NCBI RefSeq assembly: GCF_900078385.1
Contig: NZ_FLQR01000002.1
Coordinates: 1 to 64,000, forward strand
Length of the DNA stretch: 64,000 bases
Direction: 5' to 3'
Origin: an uncultured Microbacterium sp.
GTDB taxonomy: Bacteria > Actinomycetota > Actinomycetes > Actinomycetales > Microbacteriaceae
The notes below the pieces were generated by a model. It searched no databases. It was not told the origin of the DNA and saw nothing but the letters and a program-made list of their open reading frames with translations. Made by a program: the position numbers and the translations under genes. How positions within the stretch are numbered: the first letter of the stretch is position 1; each line of letters starts with the position of its first letter. Shown here in pieces: positions 43,568-50,883 of this stretch.

Positions 43568-44383
43568 ATGGGCCCAGACGCACACGCCGGCGCGGACGCC
43601 GCAGCGGAGCCGACGAAAGGCACCCGCTACCGCATCGAGGCCCTCGCCAAGGGGCTCGAGGTGCTGCGGCTGTTCGACGAGTCCACGACGACGCTCAAGC
43701 TCCGCGAGATCAGCGAGCGCACCGGCATCCCCACCCCCACGGCCTTCCGCGTCGTGGCGACCCTCGAGGAGGGCGGCTTCCTCGAGCGGCTCCCCGACGG
43801 CGGACTCCGCCCCGGGCTCTCGGTGCTCACCCTCGGCTCGGCGGCGCTGCGCGGATCCACGCTCGTGCAGGTCGGCGAACAGCCGCTGCGCGCACTCGCC
43901 GAGACGCTCGGGGAGACCGTCAACCTCGGTGTGCTGCGCGGCAGCGATGTGCTCTACCTCGCACGCATCCGCAACCGCGACCTCGTCACCGCGAACATCC
44001 AGGTCGGGTCCACTCTCCCGGCGCCGCTCACCTCGATGGGCAAGGCACTGCTGGCCTACCTCCCGGATGCGGAGATCGCCCGCGTGCTCGAGGGATTCGA
44101 CTTCGCCCAGGCGACAGGCCCCAACGCCTCCCGGTCGCTCGCCGAACTCCTCGACCGCCTGCACGCGACGCGTGCGCAGGGCTACGCCGTGCAGGACGAA
44201 GAGGTCGCGGCCGGGCTCCGATCGGTCGCGGTGCCGGTCTTCGCCACCGGCGACACCCCCGTCGCGGCCGTCAACATCGCCGTCGCCGCGGCCCGCCACG
44301 ACCTCGCGACACTCGAGGGGCCCCTCCTGGGCGCCCTCCGCGCGACCGCGGAATCGATCTCGCTGCGGCTCCGCGCGGGGTGA
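43568..44383 (+). CDS. IclR-family transcriptional regulator
   Basis: The 271-residue protein has the N-terminal winged helix, with LEVLRLFDESTTTLKLREISERTGIPTPTAFRVVATL as HTH region (about 20-60), then the IclR effector domain (about 85-265) with VNLGVLRGSDVLYLARI, LTSMGKALLAYLPD and ALLGALRATAESI. IclR proteins respond to small acids or aromatic intermediates. I preferred this ATG because of the promoter spacing; a GTG at 43520, overlapping the upstream gene, would add 16 residues. It is likely to act on the palindromes at 42870-42894. Confidence 0.88.
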   Translation: MGPDAHAGADAAAEPTKGTRYRIEALAKGLEVLRLFDESTTTLKLREISERTGIPTPTAFRVVATLEEGGFLERLPDGGLRPGLSVLTLGSAALRGSTLVQVGEQPLRALAETLGETVNLGVLRGSDVLYLARIRNRDLVTANIQVGSTLPAPLTSMGKALLAYLPDAEIARVLEGFDFAQATGPNASRSLAELLDRLHATRAQGYAVQDEEVAAGLRSVAVPVFATGDTPVAAVNIAVAAARHDLATLEGPLLGALRATAESISLRLRAG

Positions 44384-44426
44384 GCCGGATCCCCGTCCCA
44401 TGTAACACGAAGTTAACGAATGTGGT

Positions 44427-44455
44427 CGCGCGACCCCTGGGGTGCGCGCTACAGT
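44427..44455 (+). promoter_or_regulatory. Candidate promoter/operator of the exopolysaccharide locus
   Basis: An interrupted inverted repeat (arms CGCGC-ACCCC and GGGGTGCGCG with one bulged G, 44427-44448) abuts TACAGT (44450-44455), a fair -10. No -35 is seen, so an activator or alternative sigma factor may be required. A GTTAAC palindrome lies 11 bases further upstream. Confidence 0.4.
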
Positions 44456-44611
44456 GAATCCGAACGCAGCGCGAAACGAGTGGTGTCGTCGCGTGGTCCG
44501 GGGGGGCCACATGCGTTCTCTGGGGGAGTAGACGACTCAGGTCGTCTGCCGTGATCGCTTGTTGCTGGGGGGCACAATGCGGACACAGTCGATTGTCTGT
44601 GGGGACGCGCG
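44456..44611 (+). promoter_or_regulatory. Long 5' leader with stem-loops and G-tracts
   Basis: The roughly 150-base leader before the sugar transferase has a perfect stem AGACGAC-TCAG-GTCGTCT (44530-44547), the stem GTGG...CCAC around the first G-run, and four G-tracts at 44500-44506, 44522-44526, 44567-44572 and 44601-44604. No known riboswitch consensus is recognised. It could be a regulatory RNA leader. Confidence 0.4.
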
Positions 44612-46138
44612 ATGAGCGCGATCGACGAGGTCATACCCGCGCTGCAGCTGCCGAGTTTCGGCCTGACGGCAACGCGACGCGAGGTCTCCGCGCCACGCGC
44701 GTCCGCAGCACTCGTGAGCCGCCAGCAGTGGGAGCGCCGTTATCGGGCTCGGCTGCGCGTCAGCGACACCGCCGTGGTGCTGCTGTCGTGCATCCTCGCG
44801 TCGCTGCTGCCACTGCTGGCGTCCTCTCCGGGCATCCTTCTGGCCGACCCGTGGGTGCTCGCCCGGGTGCCGCTCAGCGCGGCGCTCCTCTGGGCCGGCA
44901 CGCTCAGTCTGTTCAACACGCGCGCGGCGTCCATCATGGGCGCCGGGGCCGCCGAGTACACGCGGGTCGCGCACGCGACCGGCTTGGCCTTCGGCGTCCT
45001 CGCGATGGTGTTCGTCCTGTTCGAGTGGGACGGCATCCGCTCGCAGCTCTTCCTCGCGCTGCCGCTCGGCACGCTCGCGCTCATCGCCTCGCGCTGGGGG
45101 CACCGGCGCTGGCTGCTGCATCAGCGGGAGGCCGGCCGCTACGCCTCGCGCACCGTCGTCGTGGGGGCGCGGGATGACGTGGAGTACGCGATCCGCACAC
45201 TCGGACCGGACGGGGTCCGCGGCTACCGCGTCGTCGGCGCCACGGTGCTCGACGACGACCGGAACGAGCTGACCGTCGGCACGGTGACCTACCCCGTCGT
45301 GCACGGGACGGATGCCGTCGCCGGCGCCGCCTCGGCGCTGCAGGCCGACACGATCCTCGTCGCCAGCCAGCCCGCCGGCGACCCCTCGTACGTCAAGCGT
45401 CTCGCGTGGCAGCTCGAGGGCACGGCCGCCGAGCTCGTCCTCTCCAGCCGCATCGCCGACGTCGCGGGCCCCCGGATGTCGTTGAACCCGGTGGACGGGC
45501 TTCCGCTCATCCACGTGAAGATCCCGACCTTCGAGGGCGGCGCGCACATCATCAAGCGCGCGCTCGACATCGTCACCTCGACCCTGGCGCTCGTGCTCTT
45601 CGCTCCGTTCGCCCTCGCGATCGCGATCGCGATCAAGATGGACGACGGCGGACCTCTCTTCTTCTCCCAGCCGCGGGTGGGGCGGGACGGCCGCATCTTC
45701 CGCATGGTGAAGTTCCGCTCGATGCGCGTGGACGCGGAGTCCGAGCTCGCGGCGCTGCTGGACGCGAACGAGGGCGCGGGTCCGCTGTTCAAGCTGAAGG
45801 ACGACCCCCGGGTGACCCGGGTCGGCCGCATCCTGCGCCGCTACTCCCTCGATGAGGTGCCCCAGTTCTGGAACGTGCTGCGCGGCGAGATGAGCGTCGT
45901 GGGGCCGCGTCCGCCGCTGCCGAGCGAGGTCACGGCGTACGACGGCACCGTCTCGCGGCGGCTGTACATCAAGCCGGGCATCACCGGCCCCTGGCAGGTG
46001 GGCGGGCGCAGCGACCTCTCCTGGGACGAGAGCGTGCGCCTGGACCTCCGCTATGTGGAGAACTGGTCTGTCCTGGACGACCTGGTGCTGATGTGGCGCA
46101 CGGCCAAAGTCATGATCATGCCTGAAGGAGCGTATTGA
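44612..46138 (+). CDS. Polyprenyl-phosphate sugar-1-phosphate transferase (exopolysaccharide initiation)
   Basis: The 508-residue WbaP/CpsE-type membrane enzyme starts repeat-unit assembly on undecaprenyl phosphate. It has four membrane segments (about 50-140), a Rossmann-like cytosolic region (TVVVGARDDVEYAIRTLG), and the catalytic sugar-transferase domain (about 313-508). The domain has KRALDIVTS, the fifth hydrophobic segment, KFRSMRVDAE, DEVPQFWNVLRGEMSVVGPRPPLPSE and KPGITGPWQV. All family motifs are intact. It is the first gene of the locus. The next gene starts at a TTG overlapping its stop. Confidence 0.95.
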   Translation: MSAIDEVIPALQLPSFGLTATRREVSAPRASAALVSRQQWERRYRARLRVSDTAVVLLSCILASLLPLLASSPGILLADPWVLARVPLSAALLWAGTLSLFNTRAASIMGAGAAEYTRVAHATGLAFGVLAMVFVLFEWDGIRSQLFLALPLGTLALIASRWGHRRWLLHQREAGRYASRTVVVGARDDVEYAIRTLGPDGVRGYRVVGATVLDDDRNELTVGTVTYPVVHGTDAVAGAASALQADTILVASQPAGDPSYVKRLAWQLEGTAAELVLSSRIADVAGPRMSLNPVDGLPLIHVKIPTFEGGAHIIKRALDIVTSTLALVLFAPFALAIAIAIKMDDGGPLFFSQPRVGRDGRIFRMVKFRSMRVDAESELAALLDANEGAGPLFKLKDDPRVTRVGRILRRYSLDEVPQFWNVLRGEMSVVGPRPPLPSEVTAYDGTVSRRLYIKPGITGPWQVGGRSDLSWDESVRLDLRYVENWSVLDDLVLMWRTAKVMIMPEGAY

Positions 46139-47376
46139 CCACGCTGACCCGGTCCGGAGCGACACTCGCGTCGCCGGCCGCCAAAAGGAGCCTTTCCATC
46201 GCGATGATCGGTACGCGCGGAGTCCCCGCATCATACGGCGGGTTCGAGACTGCCGTGGAGGAAGTCGGTCGACGACTCGTGGATCGGGGCCACGAAGTCA
46301 CGGTCTACACGCGCGGCTCGGAGACCCGCGATCGCGAATACCTCGGGATGAAGGTCGTCCATCTGCCGGCTGTACCGGTGAAGCAGCTCGAGACGCTCAG
46401 CCACACCGGGCTGTCCGTAATGTCCGCCATGCTGCGGAAACGCTTTGACGCTGCGTTCGTCTTCAATGCCGCGAACTCGCCTTTCCTGCCGCTTCTTCGG
46501 GCCCGCGGCATCCCGGTCGCCTTGCACATGGACGGCCTCGAGTGGAAGCGCTCCAAGTGGGGGGCGCGCGGACGCGCTTACTACCGCTGGGCGGAGGGGT
46601 TCGGCGTGCGGTGGGCGGACGCCCTGATCGCCGACGCCCCCGGCATCCGCGAGTACTACGACCGCGAGTTCGGCGTCCCGACGGAGCTCATCCGCTACGG
46701 CGCGCCTTTGCTCGACCGGGCGCCCGAGGACAGCATCCGCGAACTCGGGCTGGAGCCAGGCGCATACCACCTCGTGGTTGCGCGATTTGAGCCCGAGAAC
46801 CACGTGCTCGACATCGTGGAGGGCTACCACGGCAGCGGCGCGGACCTGCCGCTCGTTGTCGTGGGATCGGCGCCGTACAGCGCCGAATACACACGAAAGA
46901 TCAACGAGGCCGCCGCCGGTGATGCGCGCATTCGACTCCTCGGCGGCGTCTACGACCAGGACCTGCTAGACGCTCTCTACTTTCACGCGCATACCTATGT
47001 GCACGGCCACTCCGTCGGGGGTACGAACCCGTCGCTGCTGCGCGCGATGGGGGCGGGGACCGCGGTGATCGCTTATGACGTCGGATTCAACCACGAGACG
47101 CTGGGCGAGCATGGGTGGTTCTTCGCGGATGCCGCGGAGGTGCAGCGACACTTCACCGCCTTGGAGCGGGACTCGTCGCACGTGACGGACATCGGCACGC
47201 GCGTGCGGGAGCGGGCCGCCGCTCAGTTCACCTGGGCGAACGTCGCGGCGCAGTACGAGAATCTTGCCCTGCGGCTCGCGAACTGCGATTCCGTACATTC
47301 GCACGCGAAGGTGGCACGTCGAGTCCAGCTAGTGCCCGCGGCGCCTGGAGATACCCGAGCCTCCCAGAAAGCCTGA
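46135..47376 (+). CDS. Glycosyltransferase, DUF1972/GT4 type
   Basis: The 413-residue enzyme starts (TTG) and contains SIAMIGTRGVPASYGGFETAVEEVG, the signature of DUF1972 rhamnosyltransferase-like GT4 proteins. A C-terminal GT4 domain follows, with YHLVVARFEPENHVLDIVEGY and HSVGGTNPSLLRAMGAG. It likely adds the second sugar to the lipid-linked unit. The TTG start has GAAGGAG at close range and overlaps the previous stop (TTGA). Its last 48 bases overlap the convergent phosphatase gene. Confidence 0.9.
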   Translation: MTTLTRSGATLASPAAKRSLSIAMIGTRGVPASYGGFETAVEEVGRRLVDRGHEVTVYTRGSETRDREYLGMKVVHLPAVPVKQLETLSHTGLSVMSAMLRKRFDAAFVFNAANSPFLPLLRARGIPVALHMDGLEWKRSKWGARGRAYYRWAEGFGVRWADALIADAPGIREYYDREFGVPTELIRYGAPLLDRAPEDSIRELGLEPGAYHLVVARFEPENHVLDIVEGYHGSGADLPLVVVGSAPYSAEYTRKINEAAAGDARIRLLGGVYDQDLLDALYFHAHTYVHGHSVGGTNPSLLRAMGAGTAVIAYDVGFNHETLGEHGWFFADAAEVQRHFTALERDSSHVTDIGTRVRERAAAQFTWANVAAQYENLALRLANCDSVHSHAKVARRVQLVPAAPGDTRASQKA

Positions 47377-47994
47377 AAGCTGGAGCCCCAAATCTCCTGC
47401 AACGGCCTGGACCTCCTTCAGCGTGCGCAGGTGGACCCGCCGCTTCTGATCATGCACGTCCGGAATATCGATCGGATCCAGCTGTGGCACCGACCGGCGG
47501 AACGTGGGTCGCGGCCTGCCGAAATCGACCCGACCTCGGCGTTCGTGGAGGGCTGCGGCGTACGTTGCAAGCCCGGTTGGTCCTGGGGCGCGCTCGGCAG
47601 CGCGGAGCATCTCTTCATCATTGAATTGTCCCCGCCCCAGGCGCACCGCCTCTTTGAGCGTGAAAGATCTGTCCCGCAGGTCGGGGCGAAGCCGGGCGAT
47701 GGCGGAGCGCTCGCGTCCAGAGGCGGAGATAATGAGATCCTGCCCATCGAGCAGGTCCCCCTCGAGCAACACAGGCCTATGTTCCGCCGCGAACGAGCGG
47801 CCGCGCTCCGTCGTCGCCACGAGCTCGGAGACGATGGCGCACAGCGATTCGGCGCGGGTCACCTCCAGCCCGCGACTGATCACCGACCAGGCCGGATCTG
47901 CTTCCGCCTGAATCGCCGCCTGCGAGAGCACATACTCCATCAATGGGGAGCGGCAGACGTTCGCAGCGCACACGAGCAGCATCGAGTCGACCAA
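47329..47994 (-). CDS. Low-molecular-weight protein tyrosine phosphatase family
   Basis: The 221-residue protein has the P-loop VCAANVCRSP (nucleophile Cys9, Arg15) at the very N terminus and Asp residues in DIPDVHD near 176-179, in the place of the general-acid loop. The usual Pro after the acid is Val here. It is longer than classical enzymes (about 150) because of inserted Arg-rich segments and a tail. In polysaccharide loci such phosphatases reverse tyrosine phosphorylation of BY-kinases, and the kinase-like protein lies 1.4 kb away. The TTG start is chosen since GGAGGAG lies six bases upstream; the ATG four codons later does not have this. It runs opposite to its neighbours. Confidence 0.83.
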   Translation of the reverse strand: MVDSMLLVCAANVCRSPLMEYVLSQAAIQAEADPAWSVISRGLEVTRAESLCAIVSELVATTERGRSFAAEHRPVLLEGDLLDGQDLIISASGRERSAIARLRPDLRDRSFTLKEAVRLGRGQFNDEEMLRAAERAPGPTGLATYAAALHERRGRVDFGRPRPTFRRSVPQLDPIDIPDVHDQKRRVHLRTLKEVQAVAGDLGLQLSGFLGGSGISRRRGH

Positions 47995-48104
47995 GTGTTC
48001 TCCTCCAAAACCACCGTTGCCACCAGACTAGCCGCGCCACGCGGGGCAACCGCGCGGCCCAGGCGTGGGACGCCATTCCACCGCGCCATACGAGAGGATG
48101 GGCC

Positions 48105-49277
48105 ATGCCTACCGTGCTGTTCGTTCACCCCGGGACGGAGCTCTTCGGGTCAGACCGAATGCTCCTCGAAAGCGTGATCGCCTCCGTGGGATCGGGATAT
48201 CGGACGGTCGTAGCTGTGCCGTCCGGCGGCCCACTGATCGCCGAATTGCGGGACGCCGGCGCCGAAGTGGTCATCGTCCCCATGCTCGTGTTGAGAAAAG
48301 CGCTTCTCCGGCCACGAGGATGGCCGGAACTAGCACGCCTCTCGTTGCGCGGATGGGCCGCCGCATGGCGACTCCTGCGTCGCTTGCGCCCCGACATCAT
48401 CTACGTCAACACGGTCACAATCCCGCAATGGCCCGTTGCAGGCAACATGATGTCCATCCCGGTGGTCAGCCATGTGCACGAGGCCGAAGCCTCTGGCAGT
48501 CGCGCCGTCAACGCAGGTCTCTACATGCCCCATACCTGGGCAACCTCTGTCCTCGTCAACAGCGACTTCAGCCGGAACACCGTCGCCCGGAGCCTTCCCC
48601 GGCTCGGCGCACGTGCTCAGGTGGTCTATAACGGCGTCGCTTCTCCGCCGCACCCAACCAACCCCCGTGCCACCATCGACGGCCCCCTGCGGGTGCTCTA
48701 CGTCGGTCGCCTCTCACCCCGCAAAGGCCCAGATCTGTTGATCGAAGCTGCACGGCTCCTCGACGAGCGCGGTATCGATACCAGAATCGACCTGGTCGGG
48801 TCCGCATTCGACGGGTATCAGTGGTACGAGCACCAACTCGCGGACCGGATCACGGCTGCGGGATTCACGGGACGTGTCGTGCTACACGGATTCCATGCCG
48901 ACATCTGGCCGTTCCTCGAAGCAGCAGACGTGCTCGTGGTGCCGAGCCGGGTGGACGAGCCTTTCGGGAACACTGCTGTCGAGGGAGTGTTGGCACTACG
49001 GCCGATCATCGCCAGCGACACCAGCGGGCTCCGAGAGGCAGCCGGAGGGCACTCGACCGCCTTCCTCGCCCAACCGGACAGCGCCCGAGCGATCGCGGAC
49101 GCGCTCCAGCGAATCATCGACGAGTGGTCGACGGTCCGAGACGAGGTCCACGCCAGCGCGAGAAGCGCGGCCGAGCGGCACTCCCCTACCGCCTATCGAG
49201 AGCAGATCGCGGACGTCCTCCGTGCCGCTGGGAGACCAAGCGGGCGCAGGTCGGAAACTCCTACTCGCGACACCTAG
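48105..49277 (+). CDS. Glycosyltransferase family 4 protein
   Basis: The 390-residue GT-B enzyme has an N-terminal acceptor domain (FVHPGTELFGSDRMLLESV) and a C-terminal nucleotide-sugar domain, with VLYVGRLSPRKGPDLLIEAARLL and the E-x7-E-like PSRVDEPFGNTAVEGVLA. GAGAGGA precedes the ATG by six bases. No membrane segment is seen, so it acts on the cytosolic face. Probable second or third transferase in repeat-unit synthesis; donor sugar unknown. Confidence 0.92.
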   Translation: MPTVLFVHPGTELFGSDRMLLESVIASVGSGYRTVVAVPSGGPLIAELRDAGAEVVIVPMLVLRKALLRPRGWPELARLSLRGWAAAWRLLRRLRPDIIYVNTVTIPQWPVAGNMMSIPVVSHVHEAEASGSRAVNAGLYMPHTWATSVLVNSDFSRNTVARSLPRLGARAQVVYNGVASPPHPTNPRATIDGPLRVLYVGRLSPRKGPDLLIEAARLLDERGIDTRIDLVGSAFDGYQWYEHQLADRITAAGFTGRVVLHGFHADIWPFLEAADVLVVPSRVDEPFGNTAVEGVLALRPIIASDTSGLREAAGGHSTAFLAQPDSARAIADALQRIIDEWSTVRDEVHASARSAAERHSPTAYREQIADVLRAAGRPSGRRSETPTRDT

Positions 49278-49347
49278 AATGACTCCACAGGTCCGCCGAT
49301 CTCCGCCTGCTCGGAAGTCTGGCTTGCGCACGATGGAGGGGGTCCGT

Positions 49348-50781
49348 ATGTCACTCGGTGACTACTTAGCTGCGATCTGGCGGAACTGGCTGATTGTTCT
49401 CCTGCTAGCCGCCGTCGGCGGCGGTGCCGCCTACGTGTACTCCTCGTCTCTCCCGGAGACGTTCCGTTCCACAACCGCCGCGCTCGTGACGAGCGATGGT
49501 GGCAGCACGACGTCCGAGCTCGTGCAGGGCAGTAACTACATCGGCAACCTGGTGGGCACGTACGTGCTACTGGCGAAGTCGGAGATCGTGCTCGAACCGG
49601 TCATCCGGAAACTGAAGCTCGATACGACACCGGAGCAACTCGCCGGCACGATCTCCGCCTCTGCTCCGCTCGACACGCTCATCGTCGAGATCGGTGTGAC
49701 GAGCAGGAGTCGCACGTTGGCGCGCGCGATCGCGGACGAGACGATGCGTAGCCTCACGAATGTGGTCGAGAACCAAGTGTCCCCGACCACGGAGAACGGC
49801 ACCCCTGCCATTCGCCTCACCACCATCCGCGGCGCGACCGAGCCGAGATTCCCCATAGCCCCGAACACCCGCCTGGATACGCTGATGGGGCTCGCAGCAG
49901 GCTTGATCCTCGGCATCGCGTTTGCGGTTGTGCGCACACTGCTCTGGCGAACGATCCGGTCCGCGCAGGACGTCGCGCGCATCACCACAGTGCCTGTCGT
50001 CGGTGAGATCGTCACTACCCGGAGCGACAAGACGCTCCCGGGCGCCATACTCAGCGATCATCTCGGCATCGAGGCGGAGAGCATCCGCAGCTTCGCGGCA
50101 AACCTCAGCTTCCTGGGGATGGGGGGTGGCCTTCGCTCCTTCGTCGTGACCTCGGCCGCACCACAGGAGTCGAAGAGCTCTGTAGCCTCCGCGCTCGCCC
50201 TGATACTCGCAGAATCCGGAAAGAATGTGCTTCTCGTCGACGCGGACCTGCGTCACCCATCGCTCGGCGGGCTCACACAGCTGGAACCAGCAGTCGGCCT
50301 CACAAATGTCCTGATGGGCGACGTTCCCCTCCCGACCGCGGCGCAGCGCTGGGCATTCGACAATTTGCACGTCTTGACCGCAGGATCGATTCCTCCGAAC
50401 CCGAGCCAACTGCTCGCCAGCGACTTGATGCGGAACTTCATCACGGACGCCAGCGACATCTATGAGCTGGTGATCGTCGATTCGGCCCCTCTTCTCTCGG
50501 TGACGGACGCGAAGTGGCTGGCGAACATGACGGACGGCGCGCTCCTGGTGACGCGCTACAAGCGCACGTCGTCGCGCGCACTGCGCAAGGTGGTCGAGTC
50601 GCTGGACTCCTCGTCGGTGAGCGTGTTGGGAGTCGTCCTCACACGACTCCCTCGCCGAGTGCGAAGTCGCTACGGCGACGCGCACTATGGCGAGGTACCC
50701 GCGGCGTCGCCAGTTCCGCCCGCCACCGATGGATCTCGCGCCCGGGGCCACTCCGCGACCGCGGAACAAGGAACACGGTGA
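49348..50781 (+). CDS. Wzz/BY-kinase-like chain-length protein with altered Walker A
   Basis: The 477-residue protein joins a Wzz domain (membrane segments about 11-31 and 177-200) to a cytosolic BY-kinase ATPase domain (about 260-430). Walker A' is LLVDADLRHPSLGG near 294 and the Walker B-like stretch LVIVDSAPLL near 374. The P-loop reads PQESKSS (Pro272-Ser278, Lys276) where the family has PGEGKST, so both glycines are replaced. The C-terminal tail has only two tyrosines (Tyr442, Tyr447) rather than a cluster. It probably sets polymer length, while kinase activity is doubtful. The ATG at 49348 has GGAGGGGG upstream; an ATG five codons earlier is worse placed. Confidence 0.87.
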   Translation: MSLGDYLAAIWRNWLIVLLLAAVGGGAAYVYSSSLPETFRSTTAALVTSDGGSTTSELVQGSNYIGNLVGTYVLLAKSEIVLEPVIRKLKLDTTPEQLAGTISASAPLDTLIVEIGVTSRSRTLARAIADETMRSLTNVVENQVSPTTENGTPAIRLTTIRGATEPRFPIAPNTRLDTLMGLAAGLILGIAFAVVRTLLWRTIRSAQDVARITTVPVVGEIVTTRSDKTLPGAILSDHLGIEAESIRSFAANLSFLGMGGGLRSFVVTSAAPQESKSSVASALALILAESGKNVLLVDADLRHPSLGGLTQLEPAVGLTNVLMGDVPLPTAAQRWAFDNLHVLTAGSIPPNPSQLLASDLMRNFITDASDIYELVIVDSAPLLSVTDAKWLANMTDGALLVTRYKRTSSRALRKVVESLDSSSVSVLGVVLTRLPRRVRSRYGDAHYGEVPAASPVPPATDGSRARGHSATAEQGTR

Positions 50782-50786
50782 GGTGC

Positions 50787-50814
50787 GGGGCGGTGAGAAT
50801 GCTCTCATCGCCCC
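50787..50814 (+). terminator. Strong hairpin after the Wzz/BY-kinase gene
   Basis: GGGGCGGTGAGA and TCTCATCGCCCC form a 12-pair stem (one G-U) with loop ATGC, five bases after the stop. No T-run follows, so it may attenuate rather than end transcription into the beta-helix gene. Confidence 0.55.
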
Positions 50815-50883
50815 GGGAGACGGACAGTCGTCTGATTACATAGGGCAATCGCCGAGCGCTCCCGACCCCGCCGGCACACACCT

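Noticed and set aside
44456..44611. c-di-GMP riboswitch in the exopolysaccharide leader
   Set aside because: The GEMM consensus elements are absent. Only unassigned stems and G-tracts remain.
47377..48104. Plus-strand gene between the two glycosyltransferases
   Set aside because: Open frames here are antisense to the phosphatase gene, which has a proper start site and P-loop.
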